9,634 nucleotides of DNA, taken from assembly GCA_021778935.1 (NCBI GenBank), contig JAJYBQ010000073.1:1-9634 (forward strand), read 5' to 3'. Origin of the DNA: Pseudomonadota bacterium. GTDB lineage: Bacteria; Pseudomonadota; Gammaproteobacteria; Burkholderiales; Burkholderiaceae. The position numbers and the translations under genes were made by a program. The first letter of the stretch is position 1. Each line of letters starts with the position of its first letter. Positions 1-6,862 of this stretch are shown piece by piece. A model generated the notes under the pieces. The model was not told the DNA's origin. It did not search any database and worked only from the letters and a program-made list of their open reading frames with translations.

Positions 1-292
1 CGAGGTCCCGGCCCACCCGTTCGAGGTCCGCAATCCGCCTGCGCTGTTCACCGCCGGGAAAGGGATCCTCGCGGCTGGGATTCGGAATGGCACGCCGGAT
101 CGCCGCTTCCCGCTCGCAGAGCGCGGCCCTTGCCTCGCCCAGCAAGCCGCACACGCCGTTGCGGAGGATCTGGTCGTCCGCGCGGTCCTTGTTTTCCTGC
201 CGGTACGCGTTGTAGCCCCAGCCGGTATAGAGATTGATCAGCAGGGCCTTGAGTGCGCCGGCGTCGTCGATCGGATTCGGGTAGGGTTGCAT
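1..292 (-). CDS. Unrecognised protein, N-terminal 97 residues (runs off left edge)
   Basis: The minus-strand frame opens with ATG at 292-290 and stays open to the window edge, so the C-terminus is missing. The product begins MQPYPNPIDDAGALKALLIN and continues with an aromatic stretch (LYTGWGYNAYRQ) and then a charged, probably helical segment rich in Arg, Glu and Ala. No signal peptide, membrane segment or catalytic motif is visible. The start lies 9 bases after the stop of the SPFH gene, with an AGGG about 7 bases upstream, so the two genes are probably co-transcribed and perhaps translationally coupled. I do not recognise the family. A role linked to the SPFH protein is only a guess from position. 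Confidence 0.6.
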   Translation of the reverse strand, partial: MQPYPNPIDDAGALKALLINLYTGWGYNAYRQENKDRADDQILRNGVCGLLGEARAALCEREAAIRRAIPNPSREDPFPGGEQRRRIADLERVGRDL

Positions 293-301
293 GCCGCCGC
301 C

Positions 302-1183
302 CTAGCCTTCGCTGCGGGTGGGCTCGCTGCCGCCGGCGGCGCCGTTCAACATGGAGCCGATGCCATAAGTCCCCAGCGCCCCACCGCCGATCTGGAACGG
401 CGCGCCCGCCGCCGCATTCGGCGCGGAGACGAGACCACGGTCCGCCATCTTCAGCGCGAGATACATCCTCGCCGCCTCCAGTTCGGTCATGCCGAATGCC
501 CGTAGCGAAATCAGCTCGCGCATGCGCTGGTCCTGCGGCATGATCAGCACCTTCACGTCGTTGAGGTGCACGCCGTAGATCGAAAGGAACTCGCTCAGGT
601 GTCCCTTGGCGAGCTCGATGATGTCCTGGATCCGCTCGTTGACTTGCTCCATCGGTGTCACCTGAACGATCTGGTTGATCGCTTGCTCGATCACCGGTCC
701 GGCGTACGCGATCAATTCTTTCGTCGGAATGCGATCGCCGGCGAACGGCATGTGCGTGACGAGCTTGATCGCGTCGTCCGGGGTGTCGACGTGAACGTAA
801 TAGTCGACCGTGTACTCCATGATCGCCATTTCCTTGGACGTGGCGACCCCTTTGTTCTGCGCAAGCAGCTTGCTGCGCTGGATGTAGATCGCCTCATATT
901 GCCACGGCGAACTCCCGCTGAAAAAACCCTGCACGATGCTGCCCAGGATCGGCTTGTCCGGTGTCACGACCTGGTGTTGGCCGGTTTCGTACACGTCGAG
1001 CACCGCGCCGCGCGACTTCAGGACGCAGAAGTGATTGCTCTCGACGGTAAGAAGCGATCCCGAAACGATGCTGTCGCCCGGGTATTTCCACGCCAGCGTA
1101 TCCAGGCCCATCACGTCGCGGCCCGCGTTATCCAGAGTGCTGATGACCTGCCGTTGCAATCCACTGGGCTGCCCGAATGCCAT
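302..1183 (-). CDS. SPFH (band 7) domain protein
   Basis: This 293-residue protein starts MAFGQPSGLQRQVISTLDNA. It has the build of the soluble SPFH proteins sometimes annotated 'virion core protein-like' (B. subtilis YdjI-type). A short N-terminal lead with a hydrophobic-acidic WKYPGDSIVSGSLLTV strand is followed by the SPFH fold at roughly residues 25-230, with the pattern SHFCVLKSRGAVLDVYETG-like, then LIMPQDQRMRELISLRAFGMTELEAARMYLALKMA in the helical part (described here by its landmarks QDQRMRELISLRAFG and ARMYLALKMA). The last ~45 residues are Gly/Ala rich and likely flexible. There is no transmembrane helix. SPFH proteins form oligomeric membrane-associated scaffolds; the exact job of this subgroup is not known to me. 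The ATG at 1183 was preferred over in-frame extensions to 1294 because AGGAG and GGAG sit just upstream and the added residues look non-coding. Confidence 0.85.
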   Translation of the reverse strand: MAFGQPSGLQRQVISTLDNAGRDVMGLDTLAWKYPGDSIVSGSLLTVESNHFCVLKSRGAVLDVYETGQHQVVTPDKPILGSIVQGFFSGSSPWQYEAIYIQRSKLLAQNKGVATSKEMAIMEYTVDYYVHVDTPDDAIKLVTHMPFAGDRIPTKELIAYAGPVIEQAINQIVQVTPMEQVNERIQDIIELAKGHLSEFLSIYGVHLNDVKVLIMPQDQRMRELISLRAFGMTELEAARMYLALKMADRGLVSAPNAAAGAPFQIGGGALGTYGIGSMLNGAAGGSEPTRSEG

Positions 1184-1185
1184 GA

Positions 1186-1195
1186 CTCCGCTCCT
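1186..1195 (-). promoter_or_regulatory. Ribosome binding site of the SPFH gene
   Basis: Read on the minus strand, AGGAG (1195-1191) and GGAG (1189-1186) precede the ATG at 1183-1181 by about 7 and 2 bases. This double purine site decides the start in favour of MAFGQPSG over the longer open frame that reaches back to 1294. Confidence 0.55.
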
Positions 1196-1205
1196 GGTCG
1201 AATAG

Positions 1206-1376
1206 ATGGGTTCCGACGATCTCGCGCACGATATTCGCAAGCGCATCGATCGCGGCCGACGGTTTTGCGGCGGAATGGTAGAGCATGAGACCAATTCGCG
1301 GAAGCGTTGGCAGGTCGGTTCGCACCTGCAAATGACCGGGAAGCCCGGCGCGGGTGCGGACGGTCACCCCCAGGCG
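1206..1376 (-). pseudogene. C-terminal remnant of a LysR-type regulator
   Basis: One minus-strand frame reads RLGVTVRTRAGLPGHLQV, then RTDLPTLPRIGLMLYHSAAK and a helix PSAAIDALANIVREIV. That order (an end strand 'GlgVTVRtr.glP..L.v', a 'LPpLPri.L.Ly' strand, then a final helix) is the C-terminal end of the substrate-binding domain of LrhA-like LysR regulators. The match stops at its upstream side: a TGA lies in the same frame at 1418-1416, and no DNA-binding or earlier effector-domain sequence is seen between 1377 and 1530. At the other end the frame runs on without a natural stop into the SPFH gene. It is therefore a broken piece, about 57 codons of an expected ~300. The family call rests on recognition of a short stretch, so it is moderate. 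The rest of the gene-free stretch 1184-1530 shows nothing I can name. Confidence 0.45.
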
Positions 1377-1530
1377 AGCGCGCGATCGAGTCGCCCCGAC
1401 GCCGGAATTGCCTGCTCAATGAATTGCGCCTGGCCACCACGCCGGTGCGGAGACACAACCAAGCGCTTTGCCACTCCAGCGGTCACCCAGACGTCGGGTT
1501 GGATCAAAGCGATCAAGAGCGGAATTCCTC

Positions 1531-2235
1531 ATGCGCGAGACCTTCACGCTGGGCTACCGCCGGCTTGAATGGAAGTGCAATGCGCTCAACGAGCCGTCGC
1601 GACGGGCGGCGCAACGCCTGGGATTCCGGTACGAAGGAACGTTCCGCCAGGCCACCGTCGTCAAGGGCCGAAATCGCGATACCGCGTGGTTCAGCATCAT
1701 CGACGGAGAATGGCCGGGGCTGCAATCCGCATTCGAGTGCTGGCTGGCGCCCGAAAATTTCGATGCCGATGGCCGCCAGCGCGCGCCCCTCACGGCGCGT
1801 CCCGCGGCAGTTGCCTACGCCGAGGCAGATGCCGATCAATGGTTGATGACTGCCTCGGCAGACGGACCGGGAATCCATCTGGCCATTGTGCTTGACGACG
1901 AGGCCGTCAGAGGAATCGGCATCGTCGCAGGCGACGGACCGGAGCGGCACATAGGACGATTCGGGTACTGGCTCGGTCAATGCGTCTGGGGACGTGGCTT
2001 GGCCACGGCTGCTGCGCGCGCTTTCACGGGGCACGCGGCGATACATCAACGATTCGCACGCCTGGAGGCGGAGGTTCTGGCCTGGAACCCGGCTTCGATG
2101 CGCGTACTCGAAAAGGCCGGTTTTTTCAGAGAGGGGGTCCGCAAAAAGGGAATCCTCAAGGACGGGCAACTCGTAGATACGGTCATCTATGGCCTCGTTC
2201 CCTTGCATTCTGTGGGTCTTATGGAGAGCCGCTGA
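1531..2235 (+). CDS. Chimeric, truncated GNAT acetyltransferase (two GNAT C-terminal parts fused)
   Basis: The 234-residue frame carries pieces of two GNAT (RimJ/RimL-type N-acetyltransferase) proteins. Residues 1-87 match the C-terminal half of one subfamily (landmarks [52 protein letters not shown], and the end [14 protein letters not shown]). Residues about 95-229 match a second GNAT from its helix [10 protein letters not shown] onward, with the acetyl-CoA loop WGRGLAT at 153-159 and the usual ending [13 protein letters not shown]. The first half lacks its own acetyl-CoA loop and N-terminal strands; the second lacks strand 1 and the first helices. The junction is at about 1789-1812, in frame. 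The ATG at 1531 has only a weak purine stretch upstream and lies inside what should be a conserved core; a TTG at 1468 would also be in frame. It may be an expressed fusion, but a pseudogene is more likely. Confidence 0.6.
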   Translation: MRETFTLGYRRLEWKCNALNEPSRRAAQRLGFRYEGTFRQATVVKGRNRDTAWFSIIDGEWPGLQSAFECWLAPENFDADGRQRAPLTARPAAVAYAEADADQWLMTASADGPGIHLAIVLDDEAVRGIGIVAGDGPERHIGRFGYWLGQCVWGRGLATAAARAFTGHAAIHQRFARLEAEVLAWNPASMRVLEKAGFFREGVRKKGILKDGQLVDTVIYGLVPLHSVGLMESR

Positions 2236-2437
2236 TACCAAGCAACGTCCATGCTTCGCCCCACATTTCCCCGCCCAGCATTCCGAGTTCCGGCTTCCTG
2301 CGCAGTTCCGCGAGCATGCGCGGCATCGCGATGGCAACGGGAAACCATTTGTGGAATGCCCAGATCCGGTTCACGCGCATTCCGATCAGGATTGTTCCAG
2401 GATCGGGTCGGCAAGCAAGAATGCGTGCACAATTCCG
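2219..2437 (-). pseudogene. Remnant of a DUF4188-family protein
   Basis: A minus-strand frame open between the TGA at 2440-2438 and the TAA at 2221-2219 contains GTILIGMRVNRIWAFHKW, then FPVAIAMPRMLAELRRKPEL and GMLGGEMWGEAWTLL. The pattern 'lIGMRiNR.W..hKW.PV..AMPRML.EL...PElG.LG' is the core of DUF4188, a small family related in fold to heme-degrading-type monooxygenases. The expected N-terminal lead is replaced by unrelated sequence before GTILIGMR (Met at 2380-2378). The C-terminal part, which normally carries a QYWRS-like motif and a final helix, is lost: the frame ends after GISGSP, where it meets the end of the GNAT frame. No convincing start codon or ribosome binding site is present. 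It explains most of the 208-base gap between the GNAT frame and the next gene. Confidence 0.6.
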
Positions 2438-2443
2438 TCACGG

Positions 2444-2956
2444 ATGAAAGAACCCCAGACCCAGACGACCCGCTATGCAATCTGCGGCGAACCCACCCCG
2501 GACCATCTCATCGTCCAATACGGCTCCCGGGAGGTTTGCACCCGATGCATGAACGCCGACATGGCCGAACGCTGCGGACTCGATTTCGAACACGTCGAAT
2601 TGGAGCCTGTGACGATGTCCGACTGTTCCTGGGAATCGCATGAATTCCATTTCGCCACGCGCCTGCCTGGCGACATCCCGGCGATCGACGCGTTCGATCT
2701 GATGGCCAAGCGGATCGCGCGGATTCGGCGTGCCCTTTCCGTTTCGCATCGCTCCGAAGAGCCGCGCCACGGGCTGCAGATCGCCGGGCAGAAGGTCGGC
2801 GGCCAGATCACCTGCGATCCCGATGACGACGCGGTCGGGCCGCCCGTCGTCATCGATGGCCGGGAGATCTTCTGGAAGGAGTTCGGCCGCATGCCGGGCA
2901 CGTTCGAGGGCTTCCACTTCCGGTTGGAAATCGTCGACCGGAGCGAAGCGCCTTGA
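2444..2956 (+). CDS. Small Cys-motif protein (DUF7686-like), first gene of the SNF2/SWIM operon
   Basis: The product has 170 residues and starts MKEPQTQTTRYAIC. Near the N-terminus it has a knuckle-like set: C14 followed by GEPTPDHLIVQYG and then C32-T-R-C35, leading into an acidic region that ends near residue 70 with ESHEFHF. I connect it, from memory, with a domain of unknown function (DUF7686); the function is not known. A regular CxxC...CxxC site would need Cys at position 11, but this protein has Tyr there (codon TAT), so metal binding by four Cys is doubtful. The C-terminal half, around GPPVVIDGREIFWKEFGRMP, has no motif I recognise. The start has only a weak ribosome site; longer in-frame starts were rejected because the added sequence overlaps the DUF4188 remnant. 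The stop overlaps the next start (TTGA), which indicates coupled translation with the SNF2 gene. Confidence 0.75.
   Translation: MKEPQTQTTRYAICGEPTPDHLIVQYGSREVCTRCMNADMAERCGLDFEHVELEPVTMSDCSWESHEFHFATRLPGDIPAIDAFDLMAKRIARIRRALSVSHRSEEPRHGLQIAGQKVGGQITCDPDDDAVGPPVVIDGREIFWKEFGRMPGTFEGFHFRLEIVDRSEAP
2940..2956 (+). promoter_or_regulatory. Coupled TTG start of the SNF2 gene (GGAG + TTGA overlap)
   Basis: GGAG at 2940-2943 stands 9 bases before TTG at 2953-2955, and the TGA of the upstream gene (2954-2956) overlaps it. No ATG or GTG near this point is better placed, so translation probably restarts here after the upstream gene terminates. Confidence 0.55.
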
Positions 2957-5715
2957 ACGAATCGCCGGCAACGCGGATTGCCCCTCGGGTCACGCCCCAC
3001 GGACACCTGCTGATCGAAACCGACCCCGCGAGGCCCGCGCTGCCGGAGAACCTCGCGCAGCGGATGCTCGACGCTTTTTCCCGGGGAACCGGATGCGGCC
3101 TGCTGCAGCTTGCCGCGAGCGAAGCCGCCGAAACGCTCCCTGCCGCCTTCGGCTTCTTCCGGCAATTCGCACTGCGATATGTCTATGCGCTCTGCGCCGT
3201 CCCGGACGGCGCGCGGGTCGGCGCCGACCACCCGGCGATCGAACTCCACGACGGCGAGATCGGCGAGTCGATCCTTTCCGCGCCGCTCATTGCCGGCTCC
3301 GAATACATCACCCCGGACACGCTCCGGAGTTGGTGGAGCGCGATCGACGAGGCCGCCCGCACCGAAATGCGCGTGCGGGATTGCAGCATCGAAGCCTTCC
3401 TGCACGCGCGCAACCCGGTCTGGAACAGCGTCGGCCGCATCCACTTCAATCTCGCCCCCAACCGCAAGGGCGGCAATGCCGTCGAAGGCGAACCTTTCGC
3501 GTTCGTCGTCACCTATACCCCCAAACTGCTGGCGCAAGGGCGTCCTCAGCATGTGCCGTTGGGCCAGGCCTTGCAGGCGGCCGCCGGGGCGCGGCAACGG
3601 GAGCAATTGCTGTCGCTCCTCGCGCCCGTGCAGCGGGCCGGCGAGTCCTGCGACTGGGTCAAGGCGCTGCAGGAGTCCGGGGATCTCTATCGGCCGACGC
3701 TCTGGAACGCCGCGCAGGCCTACCGGATGCTGCAGGACAGCCCCAAGCTGGAGCGCGCGGGCATCATCGTCCGCCTGCACGGCCTCTGGAATGGCCCCAA
3801 GCCGCCCCGCCCCAAGGTTTCCGCCACCGTCGGGAGCCGCGCTCCTGCCGGGCTGGGACGCGACGCCCTGCTCGACTTCCAGGTCGGCATGACGCTCGAG
3901 GGCGAACCGCTCACCGGCGAGGAAATCCGCAGCCTCCTGTCGGGCACCGAGAGCCTGGTCTGGCTGCGCGGCCAGTGGGTCGAGGTGGACCGGGATCGGC
4001 TCGCGTCGCTGCTCAAGCGCTTCTCCCGGATCGAAACGCTTGCCTCCCGCAGCGGCATCGGGTTCTTCGAGGCCTCCCGCATGCTCGCCGACGCCGGAAT
4101 CGGCGGATCGGAACTGGCGGCCGACACGGAGGATGCCGGCTGGATCGGCGTCGAAGCCGGGCCCTGGCTTGCGCAACGGCTGGTGGAACTGCGCGGGACG
4201 CAGGGACAGGCCGCCCCCTATGTACCCCCGCCGGGCCTTGCCGCCGAACTGCGGCCGTACCAGGCGGCGGGCGTCCGGTGGCTGCAACTGCTCGCCCAGC
4301 TCGGCCTGGGCGCCTGCCTTGCCGACGACATGGGCCTGGGGAAGACGCTGCAGGTCATTGCCCTGCTCCTGCACTGCAAGTCCGAGCGGCGCAAGCCGCC
4401 GCGCACGACGAGTGGCATCACCGCGACCCGCGCGGCGCTGCTCGTCGTTCCGGCCTCGCTCATCGCCAACTGGGTCGCGGAGTTCCGGCGATTCGCTCCC
4501 GGCCTGCGCATCCTCGTCGCACACCCTTCCACCACCCCCGCCGCGGAGATCCGCGCCCTCGACCCGGCGGGAGTCGGAGCCTGCGACGCGGTGATCACGA
4601 GTTACGGCACGCTCGCGCGATCCCCCAACCTGCAGGGCATCGCCTGGTTTGCGATCGTCGTGGACGAAGCGCAGGCGATCAAGAATCCCGCGACGAAGCA
4701 GGCGCGCGCCGTCAAGGCCGTATCGGCCCCCTTGCGGATCGCCCTCACCGGAACTCCGGTCGAGAACCGCCTCGGCGACCTGTGGTCGATCTTCGACTTC
4801 ACCAATCCGGGCCTGCTCGGAACCGCGCGGGAATTCTCGGACTTCACCAACCGGCTGGCACGGCGCGACGCCAACCCCTACGGTCCGCTGCGCAGCTTGG
4901 TTCGCCCGTACATCCTGCGGCGCATGAAAACCGACCGCGCGATCATTGCCGATCTGCCGGACAAGACCGAGATGGTCGCCTACTGCCCGCTCACCAAGCA
5001 GCAGGCCGCGCTCTACCAGCAGGCGGTCGATGCACTCGCTTCGGATCTCGAAACGGCGCAAGGCAACGCCCGCCGCGGCCTCATCCTCGCCTACCTCACC
5101 CGGTTCAAGCAGATCTGCAACCACCCCCGGCACTGGATCGGCGGCGCAGACTGGGCGGCGAACGAGAGCGGCAAGTTCGCGCGGCTCGCGGAAATCTGCG
5201 AGACCATCCGCGAGAAGCAGGAGAAGCTGCTCGTGTTCACGCAGTATCAGGAGGCCACCGCGCCGCTTGCGACGTTTCTCGGACAGATCTTCGAGCGCCC
5301 CGCCCTGGTTCTGCACGGCAAGACGCCGGTCAAAGCGCGACAGGAACTCGTCGCCCGCTTCCAGGAGGATGATCTCGTCCACGCCTTCGTGATCTCGCTG
5401 CGTGCGGGCGGCGTCGGCCTCAACCTGACTGCTGCATCGCACGTCGTGCACTTCGATCGATGGTGGAACCCCGCCGTGGAGAACCAGGCGACGGACCGGG
5501 CATACCGCATCGGGCAAAAGCGCAACGTCCTCGTCCACAAGCTGGTCTGCCGGGGAACCATCGAGGAACGGATCGACCGGATGATCGCCGAGAAGACCAC
5601 GCTCGCCTCCGACCTGCTCGACTCGCGCGACGAAATCAAACTCACCGAACTCTCGAACGCGGAACTGCTGGACCTGGTCAAGCTCGACCTGCGCTCCGCG
5701 GCACTGGAGGCATAG
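2953..5715 (+). CDS. SNF2-family DNA-dependent ATPase (helicase superfamily 2)
   Basis: The 920-residue protein is a bacterial Swi2/Snf2 ATPase. Residues ~1-440 contain the bacterial SNF2-associated region (PF12419/DUF3670 type), with a hallmark near 328-350 (TESLVWLRGQWVEVDRDRL). The RecA-like ATPase follows: Walker A ADDMGLGKT (457-465), Walker B VDEAQ (570-574), motif III LTGTPVEN (598-605) and LRRMKTD (655-661). The second lobe has LVFTQYQ (~759), GGVGLNL (~819), DRWWNPAVENQATDRAYRIGQ (835-855, with the arginine-finger Arg). All catalytic residues are present, so ATP hydrolysis and duplex translocation in the cytoplasm are expected; no strand separation is implied. The TTG start overlaps the previous stop and has GGAG 9 bases upstream. 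The SWIM gene follows with no gap. B. subtilis YwqA is a plausible relative by architecture. A role in repair, transcription or defence cannot be chosen from sequence alone. Confidence 0.93.
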   Translation: MNESPATRIAPRVTPHGHLLIETDPARPALPENLAQRMLDAFSRGTGCGLLQLAASEAAETLPAAFGFFRQFALRYVYALCAVPDGARVGADHPAIELHDGEIGESILSAPLIAGSEYITPDTLRSWWSAIDEAARTEMRVRDCSIEAFLHARNPVWNSVGRIHFNLAPNRKGGNAVEGEPFAFVVTYTPKLLAQGRPQHVPLGQALQAAAGARQREQLLSLLAPVQRAGESCDWVKALQESGDLYRPTLWNAAQAYRMLQDSPKLERAGIIVRLHGLWNGPKPPRPKVSATVGSRAPAGLGRDALLDFQVGMTLEGEPLTGEEIRSLLSGTESLVWLRGQWVEVDRDRLASLLKRFSRIETLASRSGIGFFEASRMLADAGIGGSELAADTEDAGWIGVEAGPWLAQRLVELRGTQGQAAPYVPPPGLAAELRPYQAAGVRWLQLLAQLGLGACLADDMGLGKTLQVIALLLHCKSERRKPPRTTSGITATRAALLVVPASLIANWVAEFRRFAPGLRILVAHPSTTPAAEIRALDPAGVGACDAVITSYGTLARSPNLQGIAWFAIVVDEAQAIKNPATKQARAVKAVSAPLRIALTGTPVENRLGDLWSIFDFTNPGLLGTAREFSDFTNRLARRDANPYGPLRSLVRPYILRRMKTDRAIIADLPDKTEMVAYCPLTKQQAALYQQAVDALASDLETAQGNARRGLILAYLTRFKQICNHPRHWIGGADWAANESGKFARLAEICETIREKQEKLLVFTQYQEATAPLATFLGQIFERPALVLHGKTPVKARQELVARFQEDDLVHAFVISLRAGGVGLNLTAASHVVHFDRWWNPAVENQATDRAYRIGQKRNVLVHKLVCRGTIEERIDRMIAEKTTLASDLLDSRDEIKLTELSNAELLDLVKLDLRSAALEA

Positions 5716-5718
5716 GTG
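5706..5718 (+). promoter_or_regulatory. Strong ribosome binding site and GTG start of the SWIM gene
   Basis: GGAGG at 5706-5710 lies inside the last codons of the SNF2 gene. The SNF2 stop TAG (5713-5715) directly abuts the GTG start at 5716. Spacing of 5 bases supports GTG as the real start and points to coupled synthesis of the two proteins. Confidence 0.6.
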
Positions 5719-6504
5719 CGCCGGCGCTCCTGGTCTTCGTTCCCTCCCTACGTTCCCGTGGCGGAACGCCGCCGCAAGGCGGAGACCGCGGCGAAGAAGC
5801 TTGCCGCCAAGGGGGCGGCGCTCGAACCGGTGCAGATTGCCGGCACGGCCATCGCCCGAACGTTCTGGGGGCGATCCTGGCTCGCCAACCTCGACCGGTA
5901 TGCCGACTTCGCCAATCGCCTGCCGCGCGGCCGAAGCTATGTGCGCAGCGGTGCGGTACTCGACCTCCGCATCGAGAACCGGATCGTCCGCGCAAAGGTG
6001 CAAGGCAGCTCGCTCTATACGGTGACGATCGAAATCGATGCGCTGGCGACTGCGCGCTGGCACCAAATCCGCAAGGAGTGCACCGGGGAAATCGACACGG
6101 TGGTGGAATTGCTCTCCGGCAACCTCTCGCAATCGGTGATGGCGCTCATGACCGACCCGCGGCGCGGGCTTTTTCCGAACAACCACGAAATCCGCGTGCA
6201 ATGCAGTTGCCCGGACATCGCCCACCTGTGCAAGCACGCCATCGCTGCCCTGTGCGGCGTGGGCAACCGCCTGGACAGCAAGCCGGAGTTGCTATTTCTG
6301 TTGCGCGGGGTCGATCACGCGGATCTGGTCGACGAAGCGATGCAAAACGCCGGGAAGATCGGCGCCGCCGCATCGGTCACGTTCTCGAACCGCGACCTGG
6401 AGGAGATCTTCGGCTTCGAGGTCGCCGACCCCGCCGAGCCGATCGAGATCGCCGAAACGGCCAAGAATCGCCCACAGCCACCTCAACGAAAAAAAGCAAG
6501 GTAA
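5716..6504 (+). CDS. SWIM zinc-finger protein, partner of the SNF2 ATPase
   Basis: The 262-residue protein carries a SWIM motif of the form CxC-x6-CxH: C163, C165, C172 and H174 (CSCPDIAHLCKH). SWIM motifs bind zinc and mediate DNA or protein contacts; in bacteria they often sit in a protein encoded beside a SNF2 ATPase (YwqB next to YwqA in B. subtilis). The N-terminus is very basic (MRRRSWSSFPPYVP, then Arg/Lys-rich helix). It is followed by the conserved FWGRSWLANLDRYADFANRLPRG-like block (landmarks WGRSW at 53-57 and ANRLPRG) and GAVLDLRI-type strands before the SWIM site. The tail is charged (ending PQRKKAR) with a run of seven A in its gene. The protein has no catalytic site that I can see. 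It probably gives the ATPase its DNA or partner specificity. Zero spacing from the SNF2 stop and a strong GGAGG argue for a matched pair. Confidence 0.88.
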   Translation: MRRRSWSSFPPYVPVAERRRKAETAAKKLAAKGAALEPVQIAGTAIARTFWGRSWLANLDRYADFANRLPRGRSYVRSGAVLDLRIENRIVRAKVQGSSLYTVTIEIDALATARWHQIRKECTGEIDTVVELLSGNLSQSVMALMTDPRRGLFPNNHEIRVQCSCPDIAHLCKHAIAALCGVGNRLDSKPELLFLLRGVDHADLVDEAMQNAGKIGAAASVTFSNRDLEEIFGFEVADPAEPIEIAETAKNRPQPPQRKKAR

Positions 6505-6511
6505 CCCGGAA

Positions 6512-6706
6512 ATGAGCGCGCAATCCCAGTCAGCGGCACACCGACCTCATCACCGTAGGACGGAGGTTCGAACGTCGGCTTTGGAGCTCGCCGCCGTTCT
6601 GAAGGATCACGCGGCCAAGGAGCGAGAGCGGGATGATGACCTCTTGCGATCGCTCGTGGCTTCCGTGCGGGGCAAGGCCGCACGCCGGTCCGGCCAAAGG
6701 ACGTAA
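6512..6706 (+). CDS. Possible small basic/acidic helical protein, 64 residues
   Basis: The ATG lies 7 bases after the SWIM stop, with AAGG about 10 bases upstream. The first 20 residues are polar and His/Arg rich; the rest looks like one or two amphipathic helices (ALELAAVLKDHAAKERERDD followed by DLLRSLVASVRGKAARR). I recognise no family. In its favour are its position as fourth gene in a tight operon, its uninterrupted length, and a plausible helix. Against it are a weaker third-position bias than the genes upstream and competing open frames on the minus strand. It could be real but should be treated as a hypothesis. Confidence 0.35.
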   Translation: MSAQSQSAAHRPHHRRTEVRTSALELAAVLKDHAAKERERDDDLLRSLVASVRGKAARRSGQRT

Positions 6707-6711
6707 TAAGC

Positions 6712-6855
6712 TTGGATCACGAGGGGAGCGCGGGTCGGGCGGGCGCGGTTCCCGTCCGGCTTCGGAGTGATCGGTTGGTAGTGACCATGAGCGAGACGCA
6801 ATCAAAGCGGGAGCTGATGGCCACACTCGCGACTCCGAATCCCCAAAACAAATGA
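6712..6855 (+). CDS. Possible 47-residue small protein
   Basis: A TTG at 6712 is preceded by AGGA at a spacing of 10 bases and opens a frame to TGA at 6853-6855. The last part reads MSETQSKRELMATLATPNPQ before the stop, and an inner ATG at 6787 could give a 22-residue peptide. The composition is unremarkable and there is no family match I can recall. It fills most of the space between the SNF2/SWIM operon and the HTH gene. The alternative is plain intergenic sequence. Confidence 0.2.
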   Translation: MDHEGSAGRAGAVPVRLRSDRLVVTMSETQSKRELMATLATPNPQNK

Positions 6856-6862
6856 TTCCGGG

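Noticed and set aside
566..1288. A 240-codon plus-strand frame opposite the SPFH gene
   Set aside because: His/Arg/Asp-rich product with no motif, antisense to a clear SPFH protein.
1184..1294. N-terminal extension of the SPFH protein by 37 residues
   Set aside because: The extra residues resemble non-coding or out-of-frame LysR remnant sequence, and a good ribosome site supports the start at 1183.
1362..1527. Minus-strand frame containing [20 protein letters not shown]
   Set aside because: It has no proper start codon or family match; considered as the missing upstream part of the LysR remnant but it does not fit that domain.
1468..1530. TTG start that would lengthen the GNAT fusion by 21 residues
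   Set aside because: The added segment is Arg/Ser rich with only faint GNAT resemblance (LQRSP) and no convincing ribosome site; the whole frame is probably degenerate anyway.
2189..2443. Upstream extension of the small Cys-motif protein
   Set aside because: It would overlap the GNAT end and the DUF4188 remnant, and its residues show no conserved character.
2473..6237. A minus-strand open frame of more than 1,250 codons opposite the SNF2 and SWIM genes
   Set aside because: The plus strand encodes complete SNF2 and SWIM motifs across the same span. The antisense frame has low-complexity Arg/Gly/Asp/Glu-rich composition and arises from the strong G/C third-position bias.
6684..6694. Perfect GCCGG-T-CCGGC palindrome considered as a terminator
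   Set aside because: A one-base loop cannot form and no T tract follows; it is probably a chance GC palindrome.
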